Positions 19,154 through 27,841 of a stretch of DNA of 64,000 bases are shown here, piece by piece. How positions within the stretch are numbered: the first letter of the stretch is position 1; each line of letters opens with the position of its first letter. Origin of the DNA: Heliorestis convoluta (lineage in GTDB: Bacteria; Bacillota; Desulfitobacteriia; Heliobacteriales; Heliobacteriaceae). A program made the translations under genes and the position numbers. A model generated the notes under the pieces. That model had not been told where the DNA came from. It did not search any database and was given only the letters and a program-made list of their open reading frames with translations. Location of the stretch: contig NZ_CP045875.1 of assembly GCF_009649955.1 (NCBI RefSeq), forward strand, positions 2,027,501-2,091,500. The letters are read 5' to 3'.

Positions 19154-19957
19154 ATGTCCAAGAAAATTCGAGTCTTAGTCAATGGCGCTCGCGGAAGGAT
19201 GGGAAAGGAAGTTGTAAGAGCTGTCCTATCTGATCCAGCCTTACAGCTTGTCGGCACCGTGGATCCTGCCGGTACAGAAGAAGATGCTGCTGTTATAGCA
19301 GGGCTGCCTCCTTGCGGCATTTTATTAACAGGAGATCTAGCTACCACTCTTGAAGCGACAAAGCCTGAGGTTATGGTAGACTTTACAGTGCCTCAATCAG
19401 TGATGGAAAACATTCACATTGCTTTACAACATAAAGTCTCGCCTGTTGTAGGAACTACAGGCTTGAGTGAAAAAGATTTGCAAGAGATTAAAGAATGGAC
19501 AGCACGCTATGAAACGAGTTGCTTGATTGCGCCAAACTTTGCAATTGGCGCTCTCCTTATGATGCGCTTTGCATGCGAAGCTTCTCGTTTCTTCCCTCAT
19601 GTAGAAATTATGGAATATCATCATGATCAGAAGCTAGATGCACCATCTGGTACAGCAATCAAAACAGCAGAAGCAATCCAAGAAGAACGACAAAAAATTA
19701 AGCAGGGTCACCCTGATGAAGAAGAAATTATCGTAGGTTCAAGGGGCGGTGAATACGAAGGCATGCGTATTCATAGCATCCGCCTTCCAGGTCTAGTGGC
19801 ACACCAAGAAGTTCTTTTTGGTGGTCTCGGTCAGACATTGACGATTCGCCATGACTCCATCACAAGAGAATCTTTTATGCCCGGTGTTCTGGCAGCTGTG
19901 CATCGCATACGAAAAACTGAAGGTCTTGTTTATGGATTAGATAAGTTGATCTTTTAA
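19154..19957 (+). CDS. dapB: 4-hydroxy-tetrahydrodipicolinate reductase
   Basis: The NAD(P)H-dependent second step from aspartate semialdehyde towards lysine and diaminopimelate. It shows the Rossmann start VLVNGARGRMGKEVV, the VGTTGLSEKD region, the catalytic EYHHDQKLDAPSGTA motif and SRGGEYEGMRIHSIRLPGLVAHQ. 267 residues, normal length. The ATG at 19154 (MSKKIRVLVNG) follows AGAGGTGA. It is the first gene behind the lysine riboswitch. Its reaction is also close to the dipicolinate branch point. Confidence 0.96.
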   Translation: MSKKIRVLVNGARGRMGKEVVRAVLSDPALQLVGTVDPAGTEEDAAVIAGLPPCGILLTGDLATTLEATKPEVMVDFTVPQSVMENIHIALQHKVSPVVGTTGLSEKDLQEIKEWTARYETSCLIAPNFAIGALLMMRFACEASRFFPHVEIMEYHHDQKLDAPSGTAIKTAEAIQEERQKIKQGHPDEEEIIVGSRGGEYEGMRIHSIRLPGLVAHQEVLFGGLGQTLTIRHDSITRESFMPGVLAAVHRIRKTEGLVYGLDKLIF

Positions 19958-19995
19958 GAATAGAACAAATGTAACGACAAAGCTAAAACCTGTTC

Positions 19996-20023
19996 ACCTC
20001 TTATGAACTTTCCTCATAGTATG
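19996..20023 (+). promoter_or_regulatory. Candidate sigma-K promoter of dpaAB
   Basis: ACC at 19996-19998 and CATAGTATG at 20015-20023 are 16 bp apart, one base away from the mother-cell sigma-K consensus (AC, 16-17 bp, CATAnnnTA). It lies about 45 nt before dpaA. Bacillus dpaAB (spoVF) is transcribed by sigma-K. Confidence 0.5.
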
Positions 20024-20066
20024 TGATGAGTTTTTATTGCACCGCTGTGAGGAGGTCAGAGGCATC

Positions 20067-20960
20067 ATGTCAGACCTACAGGGAATTTCATTGGCTGTTG
20101 TCGGGGGTGACAAAAGAGACCAGATTCTAATACAGCGCCTCATTGAACTGGGCGCTAAAATCAATGTTATTGGATTACCTGTCGATGACTGCGAACAAAT
20201 ATCTATTAAAAACCATCTATCCCACGCTCTTACCAATGCAGCAGCTCTTCTTTTGCCAATGCCAGGCATTGATCCACAAGGAAAAGTATACGCACCCCTT
20301 TATGATAAAAAACTCTATCTTAATGATGAGGAGCTTCAAACACTACCGACAGGTGCACCCATTTTTGTTGGCGTAGCTCGACCCAAACTGCGACAAATGG
20401 CAGAAAAAAGAGGAGCACCAATCATTGAAGTTGCTGAAATGGATGAATTTGCAATTCTTAACTCCGTGCCTTCTGCAGAAGGGGCCATACAAATGGCCAT
20501 GGAAGGATTGCCAATAACAATCCATGGCAGTCATTCTGTCATCATAGGATTTGGAAGATTGGCTGTAACACTGACCCGTATGCTCATGGGACTCGGGTCA
20601 AAAGTAACGGTCGTAGCTAGAGATCCTGTGGCTAGAGCACGAGTCTGGGAAATGGGGGCACAACCTTTACCACTGGAAAGGCTGACGGAAGCACTTGCAC
20701 AAGGTGATTTTATTTACAACACTGTTCCATTCATGGTTTTAGATCAAGAGAAAATAGAGGCGATGAATCCCGAAGGAATGATTATTGATCTGGCCACTGC
20801 ACCAGGCGGTACTGACTTTGAGGCTGCCCGACAAAAAGGTGTTAAAGCAGAACTAGCACCAGGACTTCCGGGTAAGGTTGCAGCAAAGACGGCTGGTATG
20901 CTCGTAGCAAGAGTATACCCTGGTCTGATCCGGAAGCATCTACTTGGCACCGATAGGTAG
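20067..20960 (+). CDS. dpaA: Dipicolinate synthase subunit A
   Basis: The NAD(P)-binding subunit of dipicolinate synthase, which makes the spore-core chelator dipicolinic acid in the mother cell. The N-terminal part starts LQGISLAVVGGDKRDQILIQRLIE, and the central dinucleotide fold reads HSVIIGFGRLAVTLTRMLMGLGSKVTVVARDP. 297 residues, as in the family. GGAGG lies 11 nt before the ATG at 20067. It is followed by dpaB after 19 nt. Confidence 0.95.
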   Translation: MSDLQGISLAVVGGDKRDQILIQRLIELGAKINVIGLPVDDCEQISIKNHLSHALTNAAALLLPMPGIDPQGKVYAPLYDKKLYLNDEELQTLPTGAPIFVGVARPKLRQMAEKRGAPIIEVAEMDEFAILNSVPSAEGAIQMAMEGLPITIHGSHSVIIGFGRLAVTLTRMLMGLGSKVTVVARDPVARARVWEMGAQPLPLERLTEALAQGDFIYNTVPFMVLDQEKIEAMNPEGMIIDLATAPGGTDFEAARQKGVKAELAPGLPGKVAAKTAGMLVARVYPGLIRKHLLGTDR

Positions 20961-20979
20961 CCCTTCGGAGGTGTACAGT

Positions 20980-21576
20980 ATGCGTCTACAAGGCAAACAA
21001 ATTGGCTTTGCCGTAACAGGGTCACACTGCACCATTGCAGAAGTCATTCCTATCGTTAGAGCACTGATTGAAAAAGAAGGTGCAGAAGTCATTCCGATTT
21101 TTTCTGAAAGTGTACTCACAACAGATACTAGATTTGGCAAAGCAGCGAACTGGAAAAAAGACTTTGAAGAAATAACGGGTCACAAAGTTATTACTTCAAT
21201 CAGCGAAGCGGAGCCCATTGGCCCACAAAAAAAGCTCGATGTTATAGTTGTTGCTCCTTGCACAGGTAACACCATAGCAAAGATGGCCAATAGCATTACC
21301 GATACAACCGTTCTTATGGCTGCAAAGGCACAATTGCGCAACTTAAAACCTGTTGTATTGGCCATATCGACGAATGACGGTCTTTCAGGAAACTTAAAAA
21401 ATCTTGGTATCGTCATGAATGCAAAGAATATTTTTATGGTTCCCTTTGGTCAAGACAGTCCCCACGGCAAAGCCAACTCTATTGTTGCCAAAATGGAATT
21501 AATTCCTGATACGATAGTGGCTGCTCTAGAGAATCGCCAAATACAGCCACTATTAATTAACAAAGCAAGTTCCTAA
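20980..21576 (+). CDS. dpaB: Dipicolinate synthase subunit B
   Basis: The flavoprotein-like partner of DpaA. It begins MRLQGKQIGFAVTGSHCTIAE and has the phosphopantothenoylcysteine-decarboxylase-type fold with VVAPCTGNTIAKMANSITDT and NIFMVPFGQDSPHGKANSI. 198 residues, normal. GGAGG lies 8 nt upstream of the ATG at 20980. With dpaA it shows that the organism forms calcium-dipicolinate-containing spores. Confidence 0.95.
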   Translation: MRLQGKQIGFAVTGSHCTIAEVIPIVRALIEKEGAEVIPIFSESVLTTDTRFGKAANWKKDFEEITGHKVITSISEAEPIGPQKKLDVIVVAPCTGNTIAKMANSITDTTVLMAAKAQLRNLKPVVLAISTNDGLSGNLKNLGIVMNAKNIFMVPFGQDSPHGKANSIVAKMELIPDTIVAALENRQIQPLLINKASS

Positions 21577-21618
21577 AAAATCCAATTCAATCAAGCAAAA
21601 CCAAGGAGGCCATGTTAG

Positions 21619-22629
21619 GTGAAAAAATACAACGTAGCGATTGTAGGAGCCACTGGTGCAGTTGGGCAAGAATTACTAAAAGTGTTAGCAGAGAGAAATT
21701 TTCCTATTGGTGAATTGCGATTGTTGGCCAGTCCTCGCTCAGCTGGTAAAAAAATGGAATACCAAGGTCAAGAATACACCATTGGACTCACTGATGAAAA
21801 TGCCTTTGCGGGAATGGATATAGCACTTTTTGCCGGTGGTTCTGCATCGACAACTTATGCACAAGCCGCCATTGATGCAGGTGCCGTTGTAATCGATAAT
21901 TCATCAGCTTTTCGCTTAAGAGATGACGTACCTCTTGTTGTACCAGAAGTAAACCCTGAAGATGTTGACTGGCATCAAGGCATCATTGCCAATCCCAATT
22001 GTTCTACCATCATTATGGCTGTTGCACTAAAGCCCTTGCATGATGCAGCTACCATCCGTCGTGTTGTTGTATCGACCTACCAGGCCGTCTCAGGCGCTGG
22101 CAAAGAAGGCATAGAAGAACTAACAGAACAGATAGGGCAAGTACTTCGCGGTGAAAAGGTAGATCCATCCGTTTTTGCCCACCCCATTGCCTTTAATTTA
22201 ATTCCTCATATTGATGTTTTCCAAGAAGGTGATTACACCAAAGAGGAATGGAAGATGATCAAAGAGACACGAAAAATTATGCATGAACCGAACATGGCCA
22301 TAACAGCGACTACAGTAAGAGTACCTGTCTATAGAAGCCATTCTGAATCTATCAACATTGAGTTAGAAAAAAAGATAACAGCTGAGGAAGCACGGGCACT
22401 CTTTGCTTCGGCACCCGGTGTTGTCGTTTTAGATGACACTATGCAAAAAGAGTATCCCATGCCTTTATATACATCTGATAAAGATGAAGTATTTATTGGA
22501 CGGATTCGTGAAGACCTATCGACCGAAAAAGGATTGAACATCTGGGTCGTATCAGACCAAATCCGTAAAGGTGCAGCAACGAATGCCATTCAAATTGCAG
22601 AGACACTGATTCAACGGAATAAAATCTAA
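21619..22629 (+). CDS. asd: Aspartate-semialdehyde dehydrogenase
   Basis: Reduces aspartyl phosphate to aspartate semialdehyde, at the root of lysine, threonine, methionine and dipicolinate synthesis. It has GATGAVGQELLKVL, the catalytic-cysteine motif NPNCSTIIM, and the RVPVYRSHSESINIE motif. The GTG start at 21619 is 9 nt after GGAGG. 336 residues. The dpaAB-asd-dapG-dapA order matches the Bacillus spoVF region. Confidence 0.95.
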   Translation: MKKYNVAIVGATGAVGQELLKVLAERNFPIGELRLLASPRSAGKKMEYQGQEYTIGLTDENAFAGMDIALFAGGSASTTYAQAAIDAGAVVIDNSSAFRLRDDVPLVVPEVNPEDVDWHQGIIANPNCSTIIMAVALKPLHDAATIRRVVVSTYQAVSGAGKEGIEELTEQIGQVLRGEKVDPSVFAHPIAFNLIPHIDVFQEGDYTKEEWKMIKETRKIMHEPNMAITATTVRVPVYRSHSESINIELEKKITAEEARALFASAPGVVVLDDTMQKEYPMPLYTSDKDEVFIGRIREDLSTEKGLNIWVVSDQIRKGAATNAIQIAETLIQRNKI

Positions 22630-22670
22630 CTCTTCCTGCCATGGCCAGCACTCATAAGGAGTGAGGCTAT

Positions 22671-23882
22671 TTGAAAATTGTTGTCCAGAAGTTTGGTGGT
22701 ACCTCTGTTGCAACGGAAGAGATACGACAACAAGCGATTGAACGTATTCTAGAGGCTCGCAAAAAAGGCTATCATGTCGTTGTTGTTGTTTCAGCGATGG
22801 GGCGCTTTGGCGAGCCCTATGCCACCGATACCCTTCTTTCCTTAACTCAATCCATGGATCCCGACTTGCCAACAAGAGAAAAAGACTTACTCATGGCCTG
22901 TGGAGAAATCATCTCCGGCGTCGTTATGACAGCACAATTGCGCAGAAGCGGTATAGATGCTCTTTTTTTGACAGGCTGGCAAGCCGGAATCCTAACAACA
23001 GATCATTATGGAGAAGCACGCATTCTTAGTGTAAAACCACAAAGAATTTTCGGTGAGCTCAAAGAAGGAAAAGTTGTCATTGTTGCAGGCTTTCAAGGTT
23101 CTAATGAACAGAAAGAAATCACGACGTTAGGTCGAGGTGGTAGTGATACAACCGCTGTAGCCATCGGAGCCGCTATGAAAGCAGAGCTTGTCGATATTTT
23201 TACGGATGTAGCTGGTGTGATGACAGCCGATCCAAGGCTTGTGCAACGAGCCAGATTTCTCAACCGCCTTTCTTACCAAGAAGTCTGCCAACTCGCCCAA
23301 GAAGGCGCCAAAATTATTCACCCAAGAGCGGTTGATCTAGCTATGCAGCGTCATTTGACTTTGCGTGTTCGCAGTACCAGCTCATCGGCTGCAGGCACTT
23401 TGATTTGTGATAAAGATGATGAGGGTAACTTTCCCCCGCAACGTCTTATCACAGGGATTGCGCATCGATCACAAATAACACAGTTTAAGCTTGACATTGC
23501 CCAGGCTTTAAATCCATCAGAAATTGAACTTACTGTATTCAAAGCATTGGCAGAAGCGGGCATTAGTGTCGATTTTATTAACGTAAGCCCTCGAATTATC
23601 ATTTTCACCGTTGATGATGCCGTAGCACCGAAAGTAATGGAAATAATGAGAAGCAAAAATCTCGAACCCGATGTAATATCTCACTGTGCGAAAGTAGCTG
23701 TCGTCGGTATGAACATGATGGGTGTTCCCGGTGTCATGGCTCGCGTTGTAGAAGCCTTGACAAAAAACGGAATCACGATCCTTCAATCAGCCGACTCGTA
23801 CACAACTATCTGGTGTCTTATAGAAGAAAAAAATCTAGTAAAAGCAGCCAATGCGCTTCATCAACAATTTTGTCTTGATTAG
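22671..23882 (+). CDS. dapG: Aspartate kinase (DapG-like)
   Basis: Phosphorylates aspartate. The kinase domain has KFGGTSVA at the N-terminus, VVVVSAMGR, and GRGGSDTTAVAIGAA; two ACT domains fill residues from about 270 on (EIELTVFKALAEAGISVDFINVSP and MMGVPGVMARVVEALTKNGI), so feedback control by an amino acid is likely. By position after asd it corresponds to Bacillus DapG. The start is TTG at 22671 with AAGGAG upstream. 403 residues. Confidence 0.93.
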   Translation: MKIVVQKFGGTSVATEEIRQQAIERILEARKKGYHVVVVVSAMGRFGEPYATDTLLSLTQSMDPDLPTREKDLLMACGEIISGVVMTAQLRRSGIDALFLTGWQAGILTTDHYGEARILSVKPQRIFGELKEGKVVIVAGFQGSNEQKEITTLGRGGSDTTAVAIGAAMKAELVDIFTDVAGVMTADPRLVQRARFLNRLSYQEVCQLAQEGAKIIHPRAVDLAMQRHLTLRVRSTSSSAAGTLICDKDDEGNFPPQRLITGIAHRSQITQFKLDIAQALNPSEIELTVFKALAEAGISVDFINVSPRIIIFTVDDAVAPKVMEIMRSKNLEPDVISHCAKVAVVGMNMMGVPGVMARVVEALTKNGITILQSADSYTTIWCLIEEKNLVKAANALHQQFCLD

Positions 23883-23918
23883 TTAGAAAATTCAATTTTA
23901 GAAGGAGCGAAGAGACAT

Positions 23919-24824
23919 ATGAATTTTGGTAGACTGGTAACAGCAATGGTAACGCCATTTAATGAGCGTTTAGAAGTAGATTATAATCGAGCCAAAGAAT
24001 TGGCCCAATATTTAGTCTCCACAGGTTCTGATGGTCTAGTAATTGCAGGAACGACGGGTGAATCACCGACACTCACCAAAGAAGAAAAAATCAAACTTTT
24101 CGCAGCGGTTGTAGATGCTGTTGGTGATCAAGTACCGATCATTGCTGGAACTGGTTCTAACGATACATCTTCTACCATTGCTCTTTCTAAAGAAGCAGAA
24201 GCAGTTGGTGTCAGTGGTTTATTGCTCGTAGGTCCCTACTACAACAAACCAAGTCAGCAAGGATACTATCAACATTTTAGTGCCATTGCGAAAGCAACGT
24301 CCTTGCCGATAATGCTTTACAATATTCCAAGTCGCACAGGTTCGAATATTCAACCAGATACGGTGGCTTCTTTGGCCCAAATTGATAACATCGTGGCGAC
24401 GAAAGAAGCAGCAGGCTCTATGGACCAAGTTAGCGAACTTATTCAAAAGGTACCAAGGGATTTTCGAATTTACTCCGGTGATGACGGACTAACTTTACCT
24501 ATGATGGCTCTCGGTAGTTACGGTGTCGTCAGCGTCTCTGGACATCTTGTAGGTCAAGAGATCCAGAGAATGATCCAATCTTTTATAGCTGGCAAAAACG
24601 AGGAAGCGGCAGCCATTCATCGCCAATTATTTGGTCTTTTTAAAGGTCTCTTTGTTGCAACGAATCCCATTGCTGTGAAAGCGGCTCTAAAGCTTATCGG
24701 TCAGCCTGTTGGTGGACTACGCTTGCCCCTGATCGACGCATCACCAGAAGAAATAGAATTTTTGAAAAAATTATTGAAAAAGCATGGCCTTTTAGAGTGT
24801 AACTGCAACTGTAAATGCAGCTAA
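23919..24824 (+). CDS. dapA: 4-hydroxy-tetrahydrodipicolinate synthase, with Cys-rich tail
   Basis: Condenses pyruvate with aspartate semialdehyde. It has GTTGESPTLTKEEK, the tyrosine motif YNIPSRTG, and the Schiff-base lysine Lys162 in VATKEAAG. 301 residues; GGAG precedes the ATG. The last residues, ECNCNCKCS, are an unusual cluster of four cysteines beyond the normal end of the enzyme and could bind metal or form disulfides. A terminator follows. Confidence 0.95.
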   Translation: MNFGRLVTAMVTPFNERLEVDYNRAKELAQYLVSTGSDGLVIAGTTGESPTLTKEEKIKLFAAVVDAVGDQVPIIAGTGSNDTSSTIALSKEAEAVGVSGLLLVGPYYNKPSQQGYYQHFSAIAKATSLPIMLYNIPSRTGSNIQPDTVASLAQIDNIVATKEAAGSMDQVSELIQKVPRDFRIYSGDDGLTLPMMALGSYGVVSVSGHLVGQEIQRMIQSFIAGKNEEAAAIHRQLFGLFKGLFVATNPIAVKAALKLIGQPVGGLRLPLIDASPEEIEFLKKLLKKHGLLECNCNCKCS

Positions 24825-24841
24825 TTATTAAGAAATATTGG

Positions 24842-24876
24842 AAAAAGCCTCTCCTGAATTTAGGGAGAGGCTTTTT
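24842..24876 (+). terminator. Intrinsic terminator after dapA
   Basis: AAAAAGCCTCTCC pairs with GGAGAGGCTTTTT (13 bp), with the T run as part of the stem. It ends the lysine/dipicolinate cluster. Confidence 0.9.
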
Positions 24877-24889
24877 CAATTTCCTGAAC

Positions 24890-24918
24890 TTGTATCTCGA
24901 AGAAAGAGCTTGTATAAT
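24890..24918 (+). promoter_or_regulatory. Promoter of rnjB
   Basis: TTGTAT at 24890-24895 and TATAAT at 24913-24918 are 17 bp apart with an extended TGT. It gives a leader of about 165 nt. Confidence 0.65.
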
Positions 24919-25016
24919 AAAACAGAGCGGTTTGTTCGGGGTAGCCTGACTGTGTTTATTTAGAACTACAAGAGGCGGCGGGGCCAGATACAAAAAACTT
25001 GACTAGAAGGTCAAAG

Positions 25017-25046
25017 CACCCTTCCCTGGTTGGGAGGGTGTTTGTT
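25017..25046 (+). terminator. Leader hairpin upstream of rnjB
   Basis: CACCCTTCCC and GGGAGGGTG pair around a 5-nt loop and are followed by TTTGTT. It lies between the promoter and the start of rnjB, with a smaller hairpin (TTGAC/GGTCAA) just before it, so it may be an attenuator rather than an end of transcript. Confidence 0.5.
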
Positions 25047-25092
25047 ATGGTTACGGCGTCTGGTATATTTTTTATGAAGAAGGAGGGGTGTT

Positions 25093-26753
25093 ATGGTAAT
25101 ACATGATAAGGTTAGCATTATACCTTTAGGTGGTCTCGGTGAAGTCGGAAAAAATATGACGGTAATCAAAGTAAATCAAGATTTACTTATCATAGATTGT
25201 GGTCTTATGTTCCCAGAAGATGAAATGTTGGGTATTGATGCTGTTATACCCGATATAACCTACCTGGTGGAAAACAAGAATTTTATTAAAGGAATCGTCT
25301 TAACCCATGGTCATGAAGATCACATTGGTGCTTTACCCTATATCTTAAAAGAATTACCCCTGCCAGTATTTGGAACGCCCTTGACCATAGCATTGGCCCA
25401 AAATAAACTAAAGGAACAAGCCATTCAAAGCAATGCTACATTTCATACGTTAAAACCTCGTGAAATCGCAAAGATTGGTTCTTTTCGCGTAGAACTGATT
25501 CGACTTTGTCACAGCATTCCTGATTCTACTGCTGTTGCGATTCATACGGCAGCAGGAACGGTTTTCTATACAGGTGACTTTAAGTTTGATCAGACACCTG
25601 TTGATGGACAATTATCGGACTACTATCGCCTTGCACAACTGGGCGAAAAAGGTGTCCTCGCCTTACTATCCGATTCAACCGGTGCGGAAAGAAGGGGCTT
25701 TACACCATCAGAAAGAGCTGTATACGGTAAATTAGAAGAAATATTTCGACTTTCCAAAGGTCGAATTATAATTACGACTTTCGCGACCAGCCTTTATCGC
25801 ATTCAGCAATCTTTCTGGGTGGCTGCTATGTATAAGCGAAAAATAGCTATCGTCAGTAAGTCCATGAGAAGTGTGCTTGAAGTCGCTCAGCAGCAGGGAT
25901 ATCTGGACGTACCAGCAGGCCTTTTGGTTGATCCCGATCAATGGCATCAATGGCCCAATGAACAAATTGTTTTATTGACAACAGGCCATCAAGGAGAACC
26001 TTTATCAGCATTAACGCGTGGGACTCTTGGTGATGGTCGACTATCAAGTTATCAAAGAGGAGATACCGTCATTATCTCTTCGAGCCCCCATGCGGGTAAC
26101 CAAAAATTAATTGGTCGCACCATTGATGCTTTGGCCCGACTGGGCGCAGATGTTTATCATGAATCAGCTTCCGTTCATATCTCAGGGCATGCCAGTCAAG
26201 AAGAATTAAAGATGATGTTGAACTTGATCAAGCCAAAGTATTTTATTCCTATTCAAGGTGAATATCGTATGCTTGTCTTGCATGCCAAACTAGCTAGAGA
26301 AGTGGCCGTACCAGAAGAAATATTTTTGTTTTAGAAAACGGACAAGTCTTAGAGATTTCCCAGCAAAAAGCAACGCGAGTTGCCAAAGTAACAGCCGGTC
26401 GAATCCTTGTTGATGGTCTCGGTGTGGGCGATGTAGGTAATATTGTTTTACGAGATCGGCGCCAACTGTCACAAGATGGTATTCTCATTGTTGTATTGAC
26501 AATTAGCAAAGAGACAGGACAAGTTGTTGCAGGTCCAGATATGGTTTCTAGAGGTTTTGTCTATGTTAGAGAAGCGGAAGAACTTATGGAAGAAGCAAAA
26601 GGAAAAGTAAAGCAAGCCCTTGAAAAAACAGGAGAAGGAAAAGCAACAGAGTGGGCAGCAATAAAAACAAATGTGCGGGATGTGCTGTCAAAGTTTCTAT
26701 ACGAAAAAACGCGTCGTAGACCAATGATTCTGCCGATTATAATGGAAGTATAA
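25093..26753 (+). CDS. rnjB: Ribonuclease J, reading frame broken near the 3' end
   Basis: A metallo-beta-lactamase/beta-CASP ribonuclease acting in mRNA and rRNA processing. Zinc ligands are in LTHGHEDHIGALPY, then DSTGAE, FATSLYRIQQ, SSSPHAGN and HISGHASQEELKMM. The first 413 codons are in one frame and stop at 26334; the expected continuation (ENGQVLEIS... to KFLYEKTRRRPMILPII) is in another frame up to 26753. Adding one A in the AAA at 26318-26320 joins them into about 553 residues, the normal RNase J length. By position it matches Bacillus rnjB (ymfA), but J1 and J2 cannot be told apart here. Confidence 0.88.
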
Positions 26754-26813
26754 GTCCTTCCAAAAGAGTAGAGACTATAAAAAAGTGTCTCTGAAGGAGG
26801 ACTTTCAAGGATT

Positions 26814-27542
26814 ATGGTCGAACAAAATTTTGAAACACAGACTCCGAACCAAGATGAAAAGGGTCAAAAATCGAAAGCCATAGAGCCAATCAAGGAACTA
26901 GGCGAAACATCTGTACCAGAAGCAAAAAGCAATATTCATTGCATCACAATTGTTGGTCAAGTCGAAGGACACATGATTTTACCACCACAAAACAAGACAA
27001 CAAAATATGAGCATATTATTCCGCAACTTGTCGCCATTGAGCAGAACAAAGATATTGAAGGTGTGCTCATCATCTTAAATACCGTTGGTGGTGATGTGGA
27101 GGCAGGACTTGCCATCGCAGAAATGATTGTAAGCCTTTCTAAACCAACCGTATCTCTTGTCTTAGGCGGTGGACACTCCATTGGTGTGCCGATTGCTGTA
27201 TCGGCCGACCACGCTATGATTGCTTCAACGGCTACGATGACCATTCATCCCATTCGATTAACAGGTTTGGTAATCGGTGTACCTGCAACTTTTGAATACT
27301 TAGAAAAGATGCAAGATCGAGTCGTAGCTTTCGTAACCTCTAATTCCTCGGTAACATCGGAGAAATTCAAAGAACTCATGTTTCGAACCGGCGAGTTAAC
27401 AAGGGATATTGGAACAGTTGTTGTAGGAAGAGAAGCTGTAGAATATGGACTGATTGACTCTGTAGGCGGAATCTCAGAAGCAGTCAAAATACTAGACCAG
27501 TTAATTGAAGAGCGGAAAAAGAGCGGAGGGATGATTCAGTGA
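26814..27542 (+). CDS. tepA: ClpP-like protease TepA family
   Basis: A 242-residue SDH/ClpP-class protein like Bacillus TepA (translocation-enhancing protein). After a charged N-terminus of about 40 residues it shows [19 protein letters not shown], the nucleophile-type [15 protein letters not shown] and [15 protein letters not shown]. It probably acts in the cytoplasm. GGAGG lies 13 nt upstream of the ATG. It overlaps ylzJ by 4 bp, and both lie before spoIIIE as in Bacillus. Confidence 0.88.
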   Translation: MVEQNFETQTPNQDEKGQKSKAIEPIKELGETSVPEAKSNIHCITIVGQVEGHMILPPQNKTTKYEHIIPQLVAIEQNKDIEGVLIILNTVGGDVEAGLAIAEMIVSLSKPTVSLVLGGGHSIGVPIAVSADHAMIASTATMTIHPIRLTGLVIGVPATFEYLEKMQDRVVAFVTSNSSVTSEKFKELMFRTGELTRDIGTVVVGREAVEYGLIDSVGGISEAVKILDQLIEERKKSGGMIQ

Positions 27543-27751
27543 TCATCTACACGCCTTTACCAGCAGAAATGGTCTTACAGGGCTTAGAACCAGATCTTCC
27601 TAAGATGTCCAACATCATTTATCAAGGAAGATCTGTGATGGGGTACAAACAGGAAGATGGTCATTATGAACTAGCTCGAATTATTAGTACTGATCCGCAA
27701 GATTTTTTAAATCCCGACTTTCAACCAGGAAGAAAGGTGCTTCCTGACTAA
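27539..27751 (+). CDS. YlzJ-like family protein
   Basis: A 70-residue protein starting GTG (27539) within GTGA, so it is translationally coupled to tepA; GGAGG is 9 nt upstream. The pattern [14 protein letters not shown] and a C-terminus with [15 protein letters not shown] fit the small YlzJ family found between tepA and spoIIIE in spore-formers. Function unknown. Confidence 0.82.
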   Translation: MIIYTPLPAEMVLQGLEPDLPKMSNIIYQGRSVMGYKQEDGHYELARIISTDPQDFLNPDFQPGRKVLPD

Positions 27752-27773
27752 ATGAGGGGTAAACAAAGTAGAG

Positions 27774-27803
27774 AGCCAGCCCAGGTGGGATGGCTTTCCT
27801 TTG
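27774..27803 (+). terminator. Probable terminator between ylzJ and spoIIIE
   Basis: AGCCA-CCC pairs with GGG-TGGCT around AGGT with one mismatch, followed by TTCCTTTG. The U tract is poor, so readthrough into spoIIIE is likely. Confidence 0.5.
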
Positions 27804-27841
27804 TTCCGGTATACCTTTTGTAACAGTAGTAAGGTGATGGC

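Noticed and set aside
20037-20066. Earlier ATG for dpaA
   Set aside because: It lies upstream of the GGAGG site that serves the ATG at 20067.
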